Origin: Hymenolepis diminuta
Lineage: Eukaryota; Platyhelminthes; Cestoda; Cyclophyllidea; Hymenolepididae
Assembly (NCBI GenBank): GCA_900708905.1
Contig: CAADRB010000046.1
Span: forward strand, 808,298 to 872,297
Direction: 5' to 3'
Length of the DNA stretch: 64,000 nt
The translations under genes and the position numbers were made by a program. The stretch's first letter is position 1; the number at the start of each line of letters is the position of its first letter. Under the pieces are notes generated by a model. The model searched no databases and was not told where the DNA came from. It worked only from the letters and a program-made list of their open reading frames with translations. Below are positions 40,581 through 54,031 of this stretch, one piece after another.

Positions 40581-41069
40581 ATGAGAAAAGAGCTACTGTT
40601 TAATGTATGCTATTTTCTCATGATTACTGAATTACTCACTAACACTAAGTCTAGTTTTCGAGTCCTACTTTCAATATTCATAAATTTACTCAAGGAATTG
40701 TTTTTACATTTGTACTTCATCAACCAATATAAGAGAAAAGTAGTGTTTCATTTAATAGCAAGTTGCAAGTTCATCTCAAGAGCTCACGACTACAGTCTAA
40801 GATTAGTGAAGGCAAATCAATGCGTATATTATAGAAAAATTATCGAAAGAGGTGAAGATTTGCATCTACCGATGAACTTGATGCATGAGGACGCAGTGCG
40901 TGTAAACGTCAAGTGGCATAGGGACAGTGATGATACATGCCTAACTTGCCCCCATGCTTTGATTAATGAGGTCAGCGTGATGAAGAAGGGGGGAGTCAAC
41001 CACGAATGTACTTTCTTGTTCGAGCGGCTCGGGAAAAAACTACATTTCACTCTAGCGCAGTTCTACTAA
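40581..41069 (+). CDS. orphan open frame, 162 codons, unrecognised
   Basis: An ATG-to-stop frame of 162 codons, well above the usual chance length at this base composition. The first half (to about residue 60) is rich in Leu, Phe and Ile and could form membrane helices. The second half is polar, with Cys and His (HRDSDDTCLTCPHAL) and a C-terminal basic stretch. I recognise no family. It has no clear splice sites or promoter and no homologous copy in the window. It could be a real single-exon gene, an exon fragment, or chance. Confidence 0.2.
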   Translation: MRKELLFNVCYFLMITELLTNTKSSFRVLLSIFINLLKELFLHLYFINQYKRKVVFHLIASCKFISRAHDYSLRLVKANQCVYYRKIIERGEDLHLPMNLMHEDAVRVNVKWHRDSDDTCLTCPHALINEVSVMKKGGVNHECTFLFERLGKKLHFTLAQFY

Positions 41070-43784
41070 GTAAATTCCAGGTAAAGCATTTGAATATTTA
41101 TTATCATAATGTGCAGAGTTATAAAACTTCTTTTTTGAAAAAATACTTTCGATGAGACATATTTTTAAAAGAAGTAATAACGTTAATTTCCTAATAGGAA
41201 GCTGGGAATTTAGCGATTTGATTTCATACGTAACTCTAATACTAAGAGAAAAACTGCATTTGGACTGTATTATTTCAGCAGATGTAAATGGGTTTCCCTT
41301 GCTGTGACGTGCTCAATTTTTTCACATATCAGACCCTATTTTCCTGATAATAGATATAATTATTTTAACTTACTCATTGAATTAATTCACCTTTATAACG
41401 CGATTACCCTTTCCGATTTTATCAGGGTATAAGTATAGAAAATACAATGGTTAATAACCAGGGCAACTTGGTATTCTTAAGAGAAATTTTGATAAGGGTA
41501 ACTTAATGTTTAATAATATACAGAACGATTGCCCTGATCCCCTATAATGATCCCGAAACTCGATATTTTATTTTCTAAATAATCTACTTTGAAGCTTTTT
41601 TTACACATATGACTTATTCTAATGGAAGAAATGCACCTGAATGCAATACATCTTGTTGATAAATTATTTGGTTAAATAAGGGAACAATTAGAACGATTCC
41701 TTATCGGAACTTGCCCAAACTGAATTGATTGGACAATAGAATAAAGATATAGGGCTAAAGAGGCGAAAAATGCTCCAAGCAAGCTGGTCCCCTCCACCAT
41801 CAAAAGCAACTACTGTCTTCCCGTAATTTCGTGAAGGGAGACTGATGCCTAATAATAAATGTAGGATTAATAGTTAAGGGAGGGGATTGTTATATAAAAC
41901 AATAGTTAATATCAACTAAATGCTCACTATAGTAGCGAATGCAGGATTGGGACCACCTGGCAGTAAAAACTGGCGCTCAGGAAAACACCGATTTAGTTGT
42001 TATGAGATAAGGAAGAGAATAGTGGAACATTCAGTGATAAGATAATGATTGCCGAGAAGGTACAGTACTTTACACAACTTTCTGTTATTATTGTTGTCAA
42101 ATTTCATATAGTTTAAAATTAATTTCTGAGTTCAATAAGCACATTATTTGGCCGATCGTGCTTCTTAATTTATCGCCCATGAGCTTGTTTTATGAGATCT
42201 ATTAGGCACTAATTACCCTTTTTATTTAGATTTAATTATAAAATATAACCTAAATTTCATTTTTTATTTATGATGTCAGAAAAATGAATGCATATGATCC
42301 AACTAAACTGATATCAGCGTTTAAAGAAAACTTATGCAAAGAACTATGTAATCTCGGTTATTTTGTAATTTATTGAAAGATTTTTAATTTCCAATTAAAA
42401 CTAGAAAAAAATCGTAGGCCATTAAAAATAGCCATTAAATCTCCACATTTTCTCTCACGTTTAATTTTACGCAACATCAGTTTTTGTTGTTACATTGTGC
42501 ACAATCTGCTCCTTTCATTAAAATATGCTGGAATCCTTCAATCCTCCCCTTTCGTCCCTCTAACACATATTTGGGGCAAAAGTACCAAAGAAGACAGGAC
42601 TGTTATCTCTTCTTCTGTCACTAAATGGAACACTGGTGGCCGCCAATAATCATTTATCATGTTCCCAATTTCTAGGTCCGCGTAAATGATTTTTGTTCAC
42701 AATTATCTCAAGAAAATTTTTATTCGATTTTTCGTCAGTTGTTCAATGGGCGAAATTGGAAGACGGATTCAATTTGGGGAGGGCTTTTTCTAAAAGAATT
42801 TATTCCTACCTTTGTTATTTAATTCCACAACAAAAGAACTTGAATTTGGCATGTACCGATTTATCATTCCCGTTGTCTCTCCCTATTGTTTCCTCAAGTC
42901 TTTCTGAAACAATGCACAAACTCTTTTGAAGGTATTTTGGAAATTTGTTTCTATATAGGAATAAATGTTGGAAAGGTCAAAAGGAGATCGCTAACTGCAA
43001 GCACGCAAAATATGACGATTTCAATCTTTTAGAGATGAACGCTGTTTATTAACTGTTTCGAGCCACCAACAAAGCTTTAATGGTTCAGGAGTTATCACCT
43101 CAGTTTACAGACTAAAACGTTGAAGGTAAAAAGTGCATGCATGTGTTCTGAAACTTTTATTCGGTCGAAGATTAACTGCAGTGGTTTCGGGCATGTTATC
43201 GAAGCCGATTTCGTATTTTATTAAATTTAAGTCCTTACTACCCGCCATCTGCTATTTTCATTCATTCTTTAAGTTATGTCTATAGCCTTATCAGGCAGAC
43301 CGAAAATCATTATTTTGGGTTGAATGTATTAAACATTCTGATCTTAAATGGTCGCTCGGTACTGTTGTAATGCTACGAGGTTTAGTTTCTGCCCATTAGA
43401 TATCGTTAGGGTACAGTTAACCCAGACCAGAGGAGACGGATGACAGAAGTGTAGTTACAACTTATTGAAACATCAAAGCCTATATATATCTAAAGTCACC
43501 TATATTTTTGTAATTTAAACTAACCCGATAATAATTCATGGATTTCTTTTATCAGAAGATCTCATGGCAGATAATACTATAACCAATGAAATGAAAAAAA
43601 CCCACTGTAATATAGTCTATAAAAGTGAAACACAAGAATTTAGAAGTTGTAAGATTTTCAAGTCGCCAGATCTTTCCGTTTGCTGATTGAAAACAATGGA
43701 AATGAATTGGCCGCAACAAGCAAGAGAAAAGAGTATTGACAAGGCTCGGATGACTCACTCACAACACCTGAATTTGTGGGAAGT
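41070..43784. other. intergenic, nothing recognised
   Basis: No supported gene or repeat. The 78-codon frame at 42693-42929 has no family resemblance. Confidence 0.45.
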
Positions 43785-44670
43785 ATGCGTGGCATGGCAT
43801 GATGGACGAAAATCGTGAGAAGTCAATACGCGTCATCTTGCCAAAGATCTTCAGGTGTCTGAATAAACAATAAGGACTGCTGTTCATCAACACCTCGGAT
43901 AAAAATAGCACATTCTTAGGCGAGACCAATTTACTTCGACAAAACAGCTCAAGAGAATCGTTTAATGCGTAAAAAACAACTCTTAAACAAATTGCAGCAT
44001 CCAGAAGAACAGGAGCGCCTTTGTTTTTCTTCAACCAAAAAATTCCACCATCATGAAAAAGCTATATGTGTATGGACTCCGCAGAAGTTCTAAATGTTAT
44101 GCATGCATATGAATTTTCTAGCAAAATTGACGATTTTCGGTGTTTTTAGCAATGAGGAAGGAGCACATCATGACTCTTCAATTTCTGACATCATGACTTT
44201 TCCACAGGACCTCAGAGTAAATGCAGATGCAGATACCTATGTCGAGACTCTTCAGACTATTNNNNNNNNNNNNNNNNNNNNNNNNNNNNNNNNNNNNNNN
44301 NNNNNNNNNNNNNNNNNNNNNNNNNNNNNNNNNNNNNNNNNNNNNNNNNNNNNNNNNNNNNNNNNNNNNNNNNNNNNNNNNNNNNNNNNNNNNNNNNNNN
44401 NNNNNNNNNNNNNNNNNNNNNNNNNNNNNNNNNNNNNNNNNNNNNNNNNNNNNNNNNNNNNNNNNNNNNNNNNNNNNNNNNNNNNNNNNNNNNNNNNNNN
44501 NNNGGCATGGTTGAAAACGAAGTTAAGCATCCCCACAATACCATATTCTCTCTGATGGAAGCAATGGCCCGAGCAATGGAAGGCATGACTAAAGACTACC
44601 TGATGAAAGCTTGCTATCAGTCGCTTTTGGACTCGAATTGAATGGGCGATAGAAGGCGAAGGAGGATATA
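43785..44670 (+). pseudogene. mariner-type transposase remnant 2, frameshifted, with an assembly gap
   Basis: Broken transposase of the Tc1/mariner superfamily. Fragments in the right order but different frames are: DENREKSIRV then AKDLQVSE near 43805-43875; LLNKLQHPEEQERL near 43985; GVFSNEEG near 44130; FPQDLRVNADADTYVETLQT just before the gap; HPHNTIFSL after it; and RIEWAIEGEGGYME at the end, one frame off the preceding text. These match the second half of a mariner lineage known from animal genomes. Several stops and frameshifts make it non-functional. The part with the later catalytic acids and the SPDLNP-like motif would fall in the gap, and the gap is about the size of the missing piece. 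I could not identify its inverted repeats. It is a different lineage from the copy at 54742. Confidence 0.8.
44262..44503. other. assembly gap (242 N)
   Basis: A run of N inside the transposase remnant. Frames drawn across it are artefacts. Repetitive copies elsewhere in the genome probably caused the gap. Confidence 0.99.
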
Positions 44671-47600
44671 TGGAATAAAACCTAGATTAGTAGGTATTGT
44701 GAAATTAGCAGTTTCATTTTCTGTTTTTCAAAAGTGTGTAAGGTGCCTTTCGCACTCCGTATATGAATAAAAGTCGTATTCTAGTGATTGATGTTTGAGA
44801 ATCAAAACACAACCAAACCGACTATAGGTATCGCCCCGACCAACTGTCAAGCTGTCAGGAGCGGATGATGGGCAAAATTCTCCATCTAAAAGCAAGACTT
44901 GTAATCTTTCAGTCTGCATACTACAAAGTGTTTTTAATACTAAGTTCTTAGAAGTTAGATCAGCTCGTTCTATTTACAAAGAACGGAGTTTATTTACACT
45001 CTTAAAAGAGAAAAAAGAGGTAGGAAGACGAGGGTAATTCGCGATAGAGACTTATGTAATAGGAATTGTATTGATAGTTGATCGAGCTGGCGACTGGTTT
45101 TGAACAAATATGCAGTTTTTATCCACTCTGGGATTCCTTGACCAGACAGAAGGATTAGTATTCAGTATGTGGGTGCTCTGTACATATTTCGATTAATCAC
45201 GCACTTGCAATTTGCTTTTCTTGCCGTCTTGGTCGGCCACATATTCAAACTCTAAAGTACATATATATATGATCGTTGGATTGGGGAAAATTATTGAGAA
45301 AAGTGGCTAGATGAAATCTCATATATTAATATTTCCAATGGACATTCCTTATTTCAATGAAAGCCATTTTCTCTAAATGGGCTTGGTTATTAAATCCTTT
45401 CATAGATTAGCCTTAAACAGCACTAATTTGTGACGCTATAATACTAGCTTCATCCACCTGCTCATGACTGAAGAAAAATGCAAATGAATCAAAGTGACCA
45501 CTCGCTTAGGTCAATTGGACAACGGGTTCTAAGTATCGCGGGCATAGAAACTAGAAACCAAGGAATGAAACCATGAAAATCAAGCTTTAGAACATAAAAA
45601 TTTCAAAAACTAAATTACACTCCTTATGAGGAATCGAACAACCCAATGCTCTCAGGGGTAAAACCCAAATTCTTGGTTTCTTGACATAATGACAACAGCT
45701 CTCCCCCCCCCCGTTTCATCACTTTTCGAACCACATTGCTATTTCCCTTATATAGATGTTTTTTCAGGATTAAAACCTGATTAAGATCTTTGCATTATCC
45801 TGCGTAATGATAATGTACCAATATATTAAAAAAATAAATCGTGATTATTGTAATAACGATTTATCTGCTTGAACCACCCACAAAGTGCCCACAGACCTGT
45901 TCCGAATGCAAAGATATTTTTCTATCTTATACCGAATAACAATTATCTAATGCACTCTCCATATATCTAATTAATAACGGTGAAAATGCAGCAGTAATGT
46001 TAATATGTCACTGTCGACCTTCACGTCACACATCACGCAAAGATATTTTTGTCTGTCTGTTAAGGCAAATCGTGGGTAATTCTGATGGTGGCTTTTCCAC
46101 TCTGCATTGATTTTCTATTTATCCCAAAGGAGGGTTACCTCATTTTCTCAGACATCTACCAAAATAAATAGCCTGTTAAATAGCACTAAATGTACTCGAG
46201 GAAGGTAATTTAGAAGGCCTTGGGGAAAGAAAGTGAATGAAAATAGTCTGCAAATGGTATTGCCAATATCCTTTAAGTGTTAGCCTTTGCAAGCTAAGAA
46301 CGGAGGATTAAGCGGCGATAAGATGACCATTAAGAGGCTTAAAATAAGTTGGGATTAATAATTGAGAATTGACAGCAAATACTAGGAAAATGAAGGAGGA
46401 TTTATGTGATGAGCTTGGAAATTCGATAGAATCTGGCTATCAGAACGCCTGAGGTGTTGATAAACACACACTTATATTATGCTATCATCATATTATTTCT
46501 ATTATTCACGGCCATGCAAAAATAATCCATAATTTTTTATTGAAGTGATCATCATGAAATTCAGAGCAGTCCAATACGTGTTAAGGAAAGGAGATGGAAT
46601 AAAATTAGAAAATAAAATCAGAGCATTTAGCCATTGGACCCAGACCATAAGATATATTCCACCAATTCATGTTCTGACGTTTTACAAGTTTAAATTCCAG
46701 GATTTGTTCTCTGCTTCCTGAGTAATTTCATACTTGTGGTATCTAGAGCATATTGACCAGTTGAACAATTGGAATATTTGGTTAATCGCCTCAGATACCT
46801 CTTTTCGTCTGATAGCGAAGGTGTTAACAAAATGACAGGAACTAACACGATTTTAATATAGCATGGCTCACTAGTGTTCAGTAATAAACGAAGTTATTTA
46901 ATTGTCGAGATAACGACTTATTCCTAAACCAATCTTGAAAAGGACAGAGAATTCTTTTTACGACGAGGCAACTTCTTCTTAGAACCGATATTAATTAGTG
47001 TGGTGACTTTAATAGCCGAAAGTTTCTTAGTTTTCGACTTAGAACAGTTGGTAAACAACGTTGCGCACTATAAGTCGGGCGGCTAATAAATAACTGAGCT
47101 CAAGATATCAAAAATGTGATACGAGATGCTATAGGTAAAGCTTACAGCAGACACCCACAGTTTTGAATCCAGAAAAGCAATAATCGAATATTGTACAATA
47201 GCAAATTAAATTCGAGAGAGGGAGGAGCTAAAATCAGGAGAGGGAAAGAAAAAAGAACGAAGAATTGAGAAGGGAGCGTGAGAACGGTGTGTAAGTAATG
47301 TAAGCAAATAAGCGGAGATAGCGTAAGGCAAAGGCGGGTGAACGTCAATAAAGGATAACCTACTGCACATTGAGTGTGAGACGTATCGATTGTACTCATT
47401 TTACGCAAGCATTCGAACTTACAAATAATTTCTTATAAAAGGAACTTAAATCTACATGTGACTAGAAAAATAACATTTAAAAGTGTTTAGAGAATAATTC
47501 TTCACAATCGGTTCAGATATACGTTGTGACAGAGACGCTAAAGAGGGAAGAGTAACAGATGGGTAAATGAAGATTCAGACGCAAAAGGTATGTCAGGTTT

Positions 47601-50600
47601 GAATGTATCAACTAATAATAATAATTTATCAATTTTCGATTTCTTGTTTTAAGATGCCAATGCGCCTTTGTTCCAGTTCCGATAGCTATGACAATGGGTA
47701 AGATATCACTTAGTTTAAAAGCATCTTGTTGCGTTTCATTCGGGGACACGGTAGGTTATATAATATACCGATCGGAGACACGTCTATGAGTGAGGAAAGT
47801 AAAGGGCGTAACGCGTATGTGAAATTAAATAAACGTTATGTGCATGGGAACAGGGGGTACATAAGAGCAGATACATAGAGTCGAAGGTTCACAGCATTAT
47901 TAATGCATCGCTATAACTCCAGGTAGATATAATCAAGTTTAACTAAAGGTAGAGTTAAGGAAATGATGAGAAGCTAAAATGGAAAAGCTCAAACCCTGCA
48001 TAAATAAATAATTTGTCCATGATTTTCACTTGAAAATAAACCTGTATCATTACTAATTTAATATTACTGTAATTTACAAAAATTACAACTACCACTTATG
48101 TGATTTATCTGATGCACAGCTATTGAAAAAGAAAAAACTAACTGTATTTTTCTGCTATTGAAATCTAAGGGAGGAATGTCAGGTTTATAAAACTCGCTAC
48201 CAATGAAATATGCTTTTCCTAAAGATATTATTATATTTCTTCCCTAGAATAATCGGGATGTTACTAAATGGGTAAATTTCATGAAAGCTTAACAAAGAAA
48301 TTCCATAGCGTTTTGGAGAGTTAACAATAGTACGTAAATACGTAAAGTCTAAACGATTTTATCTTGAGCATAATTTAAAGCATCCAGCATTCGTACCTTA
48401 ATCATTTATGTAATCAGTTGACCAAAATATCATAGAAGTAGACAAATCGTGCAGTGTGATATACGGCTAGAAACAAAAGTAAAATAGGGAGATATGGATA
48501 TTGAAATCACATATTTTAATTGTACTTGAGATACGATTGGTGCTTCTTAGCCTTGAGAAGTTCCATCTGGTTGGAGTTGTAGTAATTTTTTCTGATTTAG
48601 AAGCATTTCTTTATGGCGAACGCTGACCATTTCAAACAGGTGTTTACTGATGACTCACCAAAATAACGCTTAATTCGTCATTGCCTCGCACTCTCATTGG
48701 CCATAATCTTCAAATTATTCTAATCATTTATGCCTCGACCAATTCTCATCATCTTTGACTTCCTCCTTTTCCCACGCGCAATGATTTGTGGCATGTATCA
48801 ATATTCACGAATAATTATTATCCATTAAAGAGCAGAATTGCGATTTAGAATCCTATAATGATCCAAAACGAAGAATAAATCAACTAGTATGTACTGAATA
48901 AGAAGTGTAAAATGAAATAAGGTGGATAAGTAACCACGCATATCAATGGATTTCCAGAATGTCAGGTGCAAGACCGTTAAAAAATCGACGGAACGAACAT
49001 CGATAGTTGCTTTTACTTGATTCACTTGAATATGTGGCCATACCACTTTGACTCGTTTGCATCTCCTTACATCCATGAACAAATACGACTAGCAGAGATA
49101 TTAAAATATTACCGAGCTTAATAGTTTAGAAAACACAGTCTCAAATGATGTACTATTGATTATGTCAATTGATTATTCTAGTAATCAGGTGAGCTTTTGA
49201 TCTTGATCGAAAAGTTTACTAGAAGCTTGCCTTTGTAAAAAAATTGGTGCAAAATTACCAACCCAACCCATAGTACAGCAAAAATAGAAACTTTTAGTTT
49301 GCATTTCCGTTAAAATTGACAAACGATTCAGTGTTTCGACGCCTCATACCATCAAAAAACACCAACAAACATCCCCATTATACTTCCGATTACTGGCAAT
49401 ACTTTCCCCAGTGATGACTAATCCAAATTTCAGAGAAGCAGAATTAAGTTCGTTTACCGAATACACGATTTGATGCATTAACTGGTGATGGTACCTTGCT
49501 AGGCCTCAGGAATAAATTATTTATGAGAATTAATTTGACAACTTGTGCTTATGTAGGCAAAACCGTTGATGACTGCGGTCACTGTTTATGAATCTTACCA
49601 AACAAAATAAGCTACTCTAGGTTTACTTAAAAAAGTTTATTTAAAAAGAGTTTCTAGAAGAAAGTAAAGTCTGTTGAAGATTGAAGGGCCTTTAGATACA
49701 GGAGCTTGAGACGTTTGCTGTGAGTGTGCGCGGTTACAGAGGACGTTTTTTTTCGTTTACAGAGAGGGTATATACAGTTCGGATAGAACAAGAACAGCAA
49801 TAAAATGTGCGATGTCTAAATAAGTCTATTTAGAATGATGTGTCGCATCACTTAACTTGCTTCATATGTTCGTAGTTTTTTACGAAAAAAGATCGGACAT
49901 AGACCTAGAATCTATGCACAATGACCAGCGTAATGTATTTGAAACTATTTGCAAAGCTGCGAAGAGACCACAGATAGAATATGTTCTATCTAGATCACAT
50001 CATTTCATATTGAACTTATCACAACTATTTAGATAGACAAACGAGACGCAATTGATGACAAGAAGTCGTCGTGTCGCCAAGGGAGGTTATGACGTGGTTG
50101 GACACAGTCCAAAGACCACAGGCAAGGCCATGTATTTGAACATGTTCATCGGATAGTCCACAATATGATCTAAAACAGACACAAATTCTGGTAAGAAACC
50201 AATAACAGTCAAGGCGAAATAATAATATCACCACGCCAGAATGCCAAGATCTAATAATTATCAAGTATTGTAACAGAAATCCTCTTTTTGCTAGGATAAA
50301 TACCGCATATTTCGAACCAAAGCGGCTGTCTTTATATTTCCCATCAGTTCGGGGAATATCCATTAGCGTCTTCTGAAAGCACTTAATGCGTCTGAGAGGT
50401 AGGCGACGACAAACCTTCAAATCCATTCGGAGATAAGTCATTTATCACCATCAGTCACTCCACAAGTGAGATTCGATACGGAATGATTGGCAGCACAAAC
50501 TGACGGATGGATACTATCTCATTCGGCACTTTCTGTAAAGTAATTCCAGTAACACTTTAATGCAGTGCTTTTTCAAACAAGTGCTTGCTGCTGCATAATT

Positions 50601-51533
50601 GGGCAATTAAACTCCTCAGCTTCCTCAAAATTGCCAACTTCCGGTTTTATATCAAACTCAAATGAGTTTACACTTTCATTCAGTAATGGTTAATGAAGCG
50701 GAAAATGAGTATTATATTTTTTTACTTTTTATTTGAATCAAAAATTCTATCAAGCAAAATACAGCTATTTACATTAATCAGAACAAACGCAAACAGTATT
50801 TCCTTAATTTCTACGATTGATCACTGAACTTCCATCGACGAGAGAATTTGTGAAGGGGCTCGAAGATAACACCTAAAATGAGGAAAGTAATTAATTTATT
50901 GGAACTGGGTTGATCGATTAGTTTTTACTCATGATTCCGATCAGATATTTAAAAAAAAATATAAAACAAACAAATATAAAGCATGTTGACTGTACAAACA
51001 ATCGGATTTGCAATACTTAAAATTTGTTATCTTTAAAAGATCGTTAAATCAGCAAATTAATCCCCCAATGTTAGCTTGGAACCGCTTTAGTAGCTAACAT
51101 TAACATAACACTTTAGCAAATTTATTTCTTAACAGAGGGGTGAATATTGATGGACACAAAAATAACCAAACTCTGACCAATTATGATTAATGAAACGCCA
51201 GACTGACCAAGCAGAAAAATTTTATGTTTAAACAGTTTCTATACAAAGAATTGATCAGGTTAGAAAGCGAATAAACTCTACCGTCGCGCGGAATTTTGTA
51301 TGAAACTAACAAAATCTAGAATTTGACCGCAAGAATTATTCAGGCTCGAAAAAATTCCATTCAGCATGGATTTGTACCTCTGAAAAGCTAACGAGTTTTG
51401 ACGACTCATGATGAAAATTTTAATGGGTCAAACCCCACATTTTAAAAACATTTAGGGAAATAACATTTTTATTAGTTATGTCCTCTATATTCTCCTTATA
51501 TTTACATTATTGATCAGTTTTTTTATTTAAAGG
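44671..51533. other. intergenic between the convergent genes, nothing recognised
   Basis: About 6.9 kb without a supported gene. The 138-codon minus frame at 50025-50441 shows no family resemblance and no good splice context. A run of C lies near 45704-45713. Confidence 0.4.
51522..51527 (-). terminator. possible poly(A) signal of SMG5
   Basis: AATAAA on the minus strand, only a few bases after the proposed stop codon. This would imply a very short 3' UTR. It depends on the tentative last exon. Confidence 0.3.
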
Positions 51534-51589
51534 TCAGAATTGAAGTTCGTTTTGCGTATAACTGACTTGTACTCTTCCTCTTCTTTTCC
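51534..51589 (-). CDS. SMG5: SMG5, tentative last exon
   Basis: On the minus strand the acceptor CTGTTTTCCATGTAG is followed by two bases completing the codon left by the previous exon, then 17 codons (KRRGRVQVSYTQNELQF) and TGA. Splice signal, phase and the close poly(A) signal agree. The peptide is too short for a reliable family match, and SMG5 C-terminal ends are poorly conserved. Another exon further down could be the true end. Confidence 0.4.
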
Positions 51590-51980
51590 CTACATGGAAA
51601 ACAGAGACATCAGGTTTCTAGATCGTAAGACACCTAAAATAAATATTCTAACAATATCTGTCTCCTTCCTACCTTATGGTAGTGAATTTCGTAAAGCTTA
51701 GTCTAGTCTAGTTATTTCTCTGTTCTGCATACGTACCCCTTAATCTCTAACCTTTCATTAGGTTTCCTACTTCTTCCTTCATATGAATATCTCTACAATG
51801 GAGACCTTAGAGGTTATAATAACGATAGCTTGGAAGCAGATATAGTCTTTCCTACGAACTGCCACCTGAGTACCGTCCTTTCTCAAAGACTCAATTAGAT
51901 AAGCTTAATATTTTTTAAGATTATCTTTAGATGAATTCAATATCTTTGAGATTATGGGAGAATAATGATCATAAGCATAC

Positions 51981-52179
51981 CTGATTCGTGAGCAATCTTC
52001 ACAAACTCTGAGGGAATTTTGAGTTCTTCTGCTGGTGCAGCCTTAGTGTTTATAACCACTGAGATTGTGGGCTTTTCAATTTCTGGCAGGGTTGACTGGA
52101 ATTCCAACACATTAACTAACTCCACCGACTTGCCCACTTCAATTTCGGCACCCTTGAAGAAGGAGACTTTCTTCTTCCG
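51981..52179 (-). CDS. SMG5: SMG5, exon after the PIN core
   Basis: Acceptor CATTTTTGCAG, phase-0 start matching the previous exon, 66 codons, donor CAG|GTATGC leaving phase 1. It encodes RKKKVSFF..GKSVELVNVLEF..TISVVINTKAAP..PSEFVKIAHES. The stretch TISVVINTKAAP falls where the animal SMG5 C-terminal region has a hydrophobic strand after the PIN helices. Assignment rests mainly on phase and gene context. Confidence 0.7.
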
Positions 52180-53844
52180 CTGCAAAAATGAACATGCAGG
52201 GTTTGAAAAAAATTTGTTCATTGTACATTAGATTTTGATTAGAAGGGTGTGGAAAAGTAGGTAAGAATTTCTCCAATGTTAGTTTGGCTCAATCAATGCT
52301 TTGGTGAGTCTTTTTCTATTTCTTCAAGTTAGTGGGTAATAAGGCATATTTCTATACGATTTGGGGAATGAAAGTACGATATCAGGTGATCGGAATGATC
52401 GCTTCGTATTTGATAATTTTATTCTATACAAAGATAGCTAAAAATATATCAAATATAAGGATTAAAAATACTGTTAGATATGAGCTTGAAATTTTAAGAT
52501 AACCAACTCCACATAAACATTAGCGAAAAGATTTCGTTCGATACCTAAAAATTCGGTATGCACGGACTAGCTCTTGGGATAAAAGAGCCAATTTCGACAA
52601 TAAAAGTAGGGGGAAAAGTTAATGTTATTAATAGGCAACGGGTTGGACTCGAGTGAAAGCAACTTCAATTGCCACACAGAGGAAGGAGAATTTAAGCAGA
52701 TCAAGTGATGATCGTAACGAATTCAAAATAGTAACGATTTAACGCAAGTCGTGGTATGGCGATTTATAAAACAGAGAGAAACAGTAAACGTAGATAAATT
52801 CCGATGTTTTAAAACAAATCTACCTGCCAGCGCATTTAGGCTCTCGAAAAAATGAGCGGGAGAAGGCAACGCGGAAAAATTCAGTTAGTCGCCCAATACA
52901 ATATAATAGCCTGAACGATCGACTTCGATGATAGAATAAGTGCAAAACCGAAAGTAAAACAATAAAAATCATTTTAGGAAAGAGGGTTATCACCTTGGAG
53001 CTTTCCCAGTGAGAAACTTGAATTCCACTACCAATGTGATTTGCTATTCTGCCCATTGGGCATATGCAGGTCGATATCAAACCTATGGGGTATAACTTGG
53101 CAGATAATCATATCACATGCAACGCCACTGATACACAAAGTCAGATGCTTATTTTACATTAACCTGTTGAGACCATACTGACGTGAAATTGCACATGTTG
53201 ACGACTCATGAGCCTCCCCTATACTAATTATCACGGGATGACTCTATTTTTGGTTACTCATATGACTAACAACGGGGAAGCCAGGTATTCAGCTTTGCCC
53301 ATCATAAACTCGCCAGTGCATCACACAATCAAACTTGCGCACACGCTACGCTGATGCTTATCCCCTGCTACTCAAATCTCAATTCCTCATTCCTTCTGCT
53401 GCTGCATAAACGTACACTGCGGTCCTTAGACTTCAAATTGGAGAAGAGACTGTTGACGCGGTTTATTGATGTGTTCCAATCGATATAAGTCAGTTGGGTC
53501 TCCATATATTCTATTCGGATGTATTCCCCAGTTCACCCTATTTCCACGACTCTAATACCTGATTCCTTCCCTCCCCCCATTTCCCGACCCAAAACTATTC
53601 GCCTACCGATCACGCTTTACCCCTTATCTCCGCATCTCGATAAATAGGATATAATAATTGCCTTATGGCGAATCTTAGAAAGATCCTCGATCTTTTAAGA
53701 GGAGTTCATCTAACGTCAATTGTCTTATCTACCTTGCCGACCTGTAAGGAAATCCAAATCAATCTAGGAAGCATGCCCATGATTAAAACTTGCAAAAGAG
53801 ATGTAATTGTACTGATATAGGTAATGATAATAAATAAGGCTTAC
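52180..53844 (-). other. SMG5 intron with repeat R5 copy 1
   Basis: About 1.7 kb from the GTAAGC donor to TTTTTGCAG (minus strand). It contains R5 copy 1 (53455-53650). Nothing else recognised. Confidence 0.65.
53455..53650 (+). repeat. dispersed repeat R5, copy 1
   Basis: Aligns with 54243-54440 in the same orientation. Shared blocks: TTTATTGATGTG, GGTCTCCATATATTCT, a C/T-rich stretch with CTGATTCC..CCCT, ACTATTCGCC and CGATCA/CGAGCA. The C/T-rich end of the window (63830-63980) may hold a third, weaker copy. Confidence 0.55.
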
Positions 53845-54031
53845 CGCCGCGAAGTAGATGGCACACTCAATGATGTTAACCCATCTATATAAGACACCAA
53901 AATTCACAAAACCGTTGTCAGTAGACACAACGCGGCTGTCGACACTTTCGTCAGCATTCACATTAGTACCACCGATACGAAGTTGTATACTTCCCTCGGG
54001 AGTCTCTGCAGCCTCTTGAATGTGAACGCCA
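53845..54031 (-). CDS. SMG5: SMG5, C-terminal PIN-domain exon
   Basis: Acceptor CTCTCTCTCAG; one base completes the previous codon; 62 codons follow to a GCG|GTAAGC donor in phase 0. It encodes GVHIQEAAE..SRVVSTDNGFVNFGVLYRWVNIIECAIYFA. The last part lines up with the segment of animal SMG5 that follows the conserved KRQDADAWTLYKIL-type helix. Here the Asp-Ala-Asp pattern is replaced by TDNGFVNFGVLY. SMG5 PIN domains are known to lack the full acidic triad of active PIN nucleases such as SMG6, so this loss fits. The exon is flanked on both sides by R5 repeats. Confidence 0.75.

Noticed and set aside
44094..44586. Frames drawn across the N run on both strands
   Set aside because: The N bases create false open frames. 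Only the flanking transposase fragments are meaningful.
45704..45713. Run of C
   Set aside because: Short homopolymer, common in draft assemblies and without a partner structure.
49390..49420. Match to the SINE tail (GGCAATACTTTCCCCAGTGATG)
   Set aside because: No tRNA-like head or body block is present upstream, so the match may be chance.
50025..50441. 138-codon minus frame
   Set aside because: Cys, Trp and Leu-rich sequence with no family resemblance, no splice signal in SMG5 phase and no copy elsewhere in the window.
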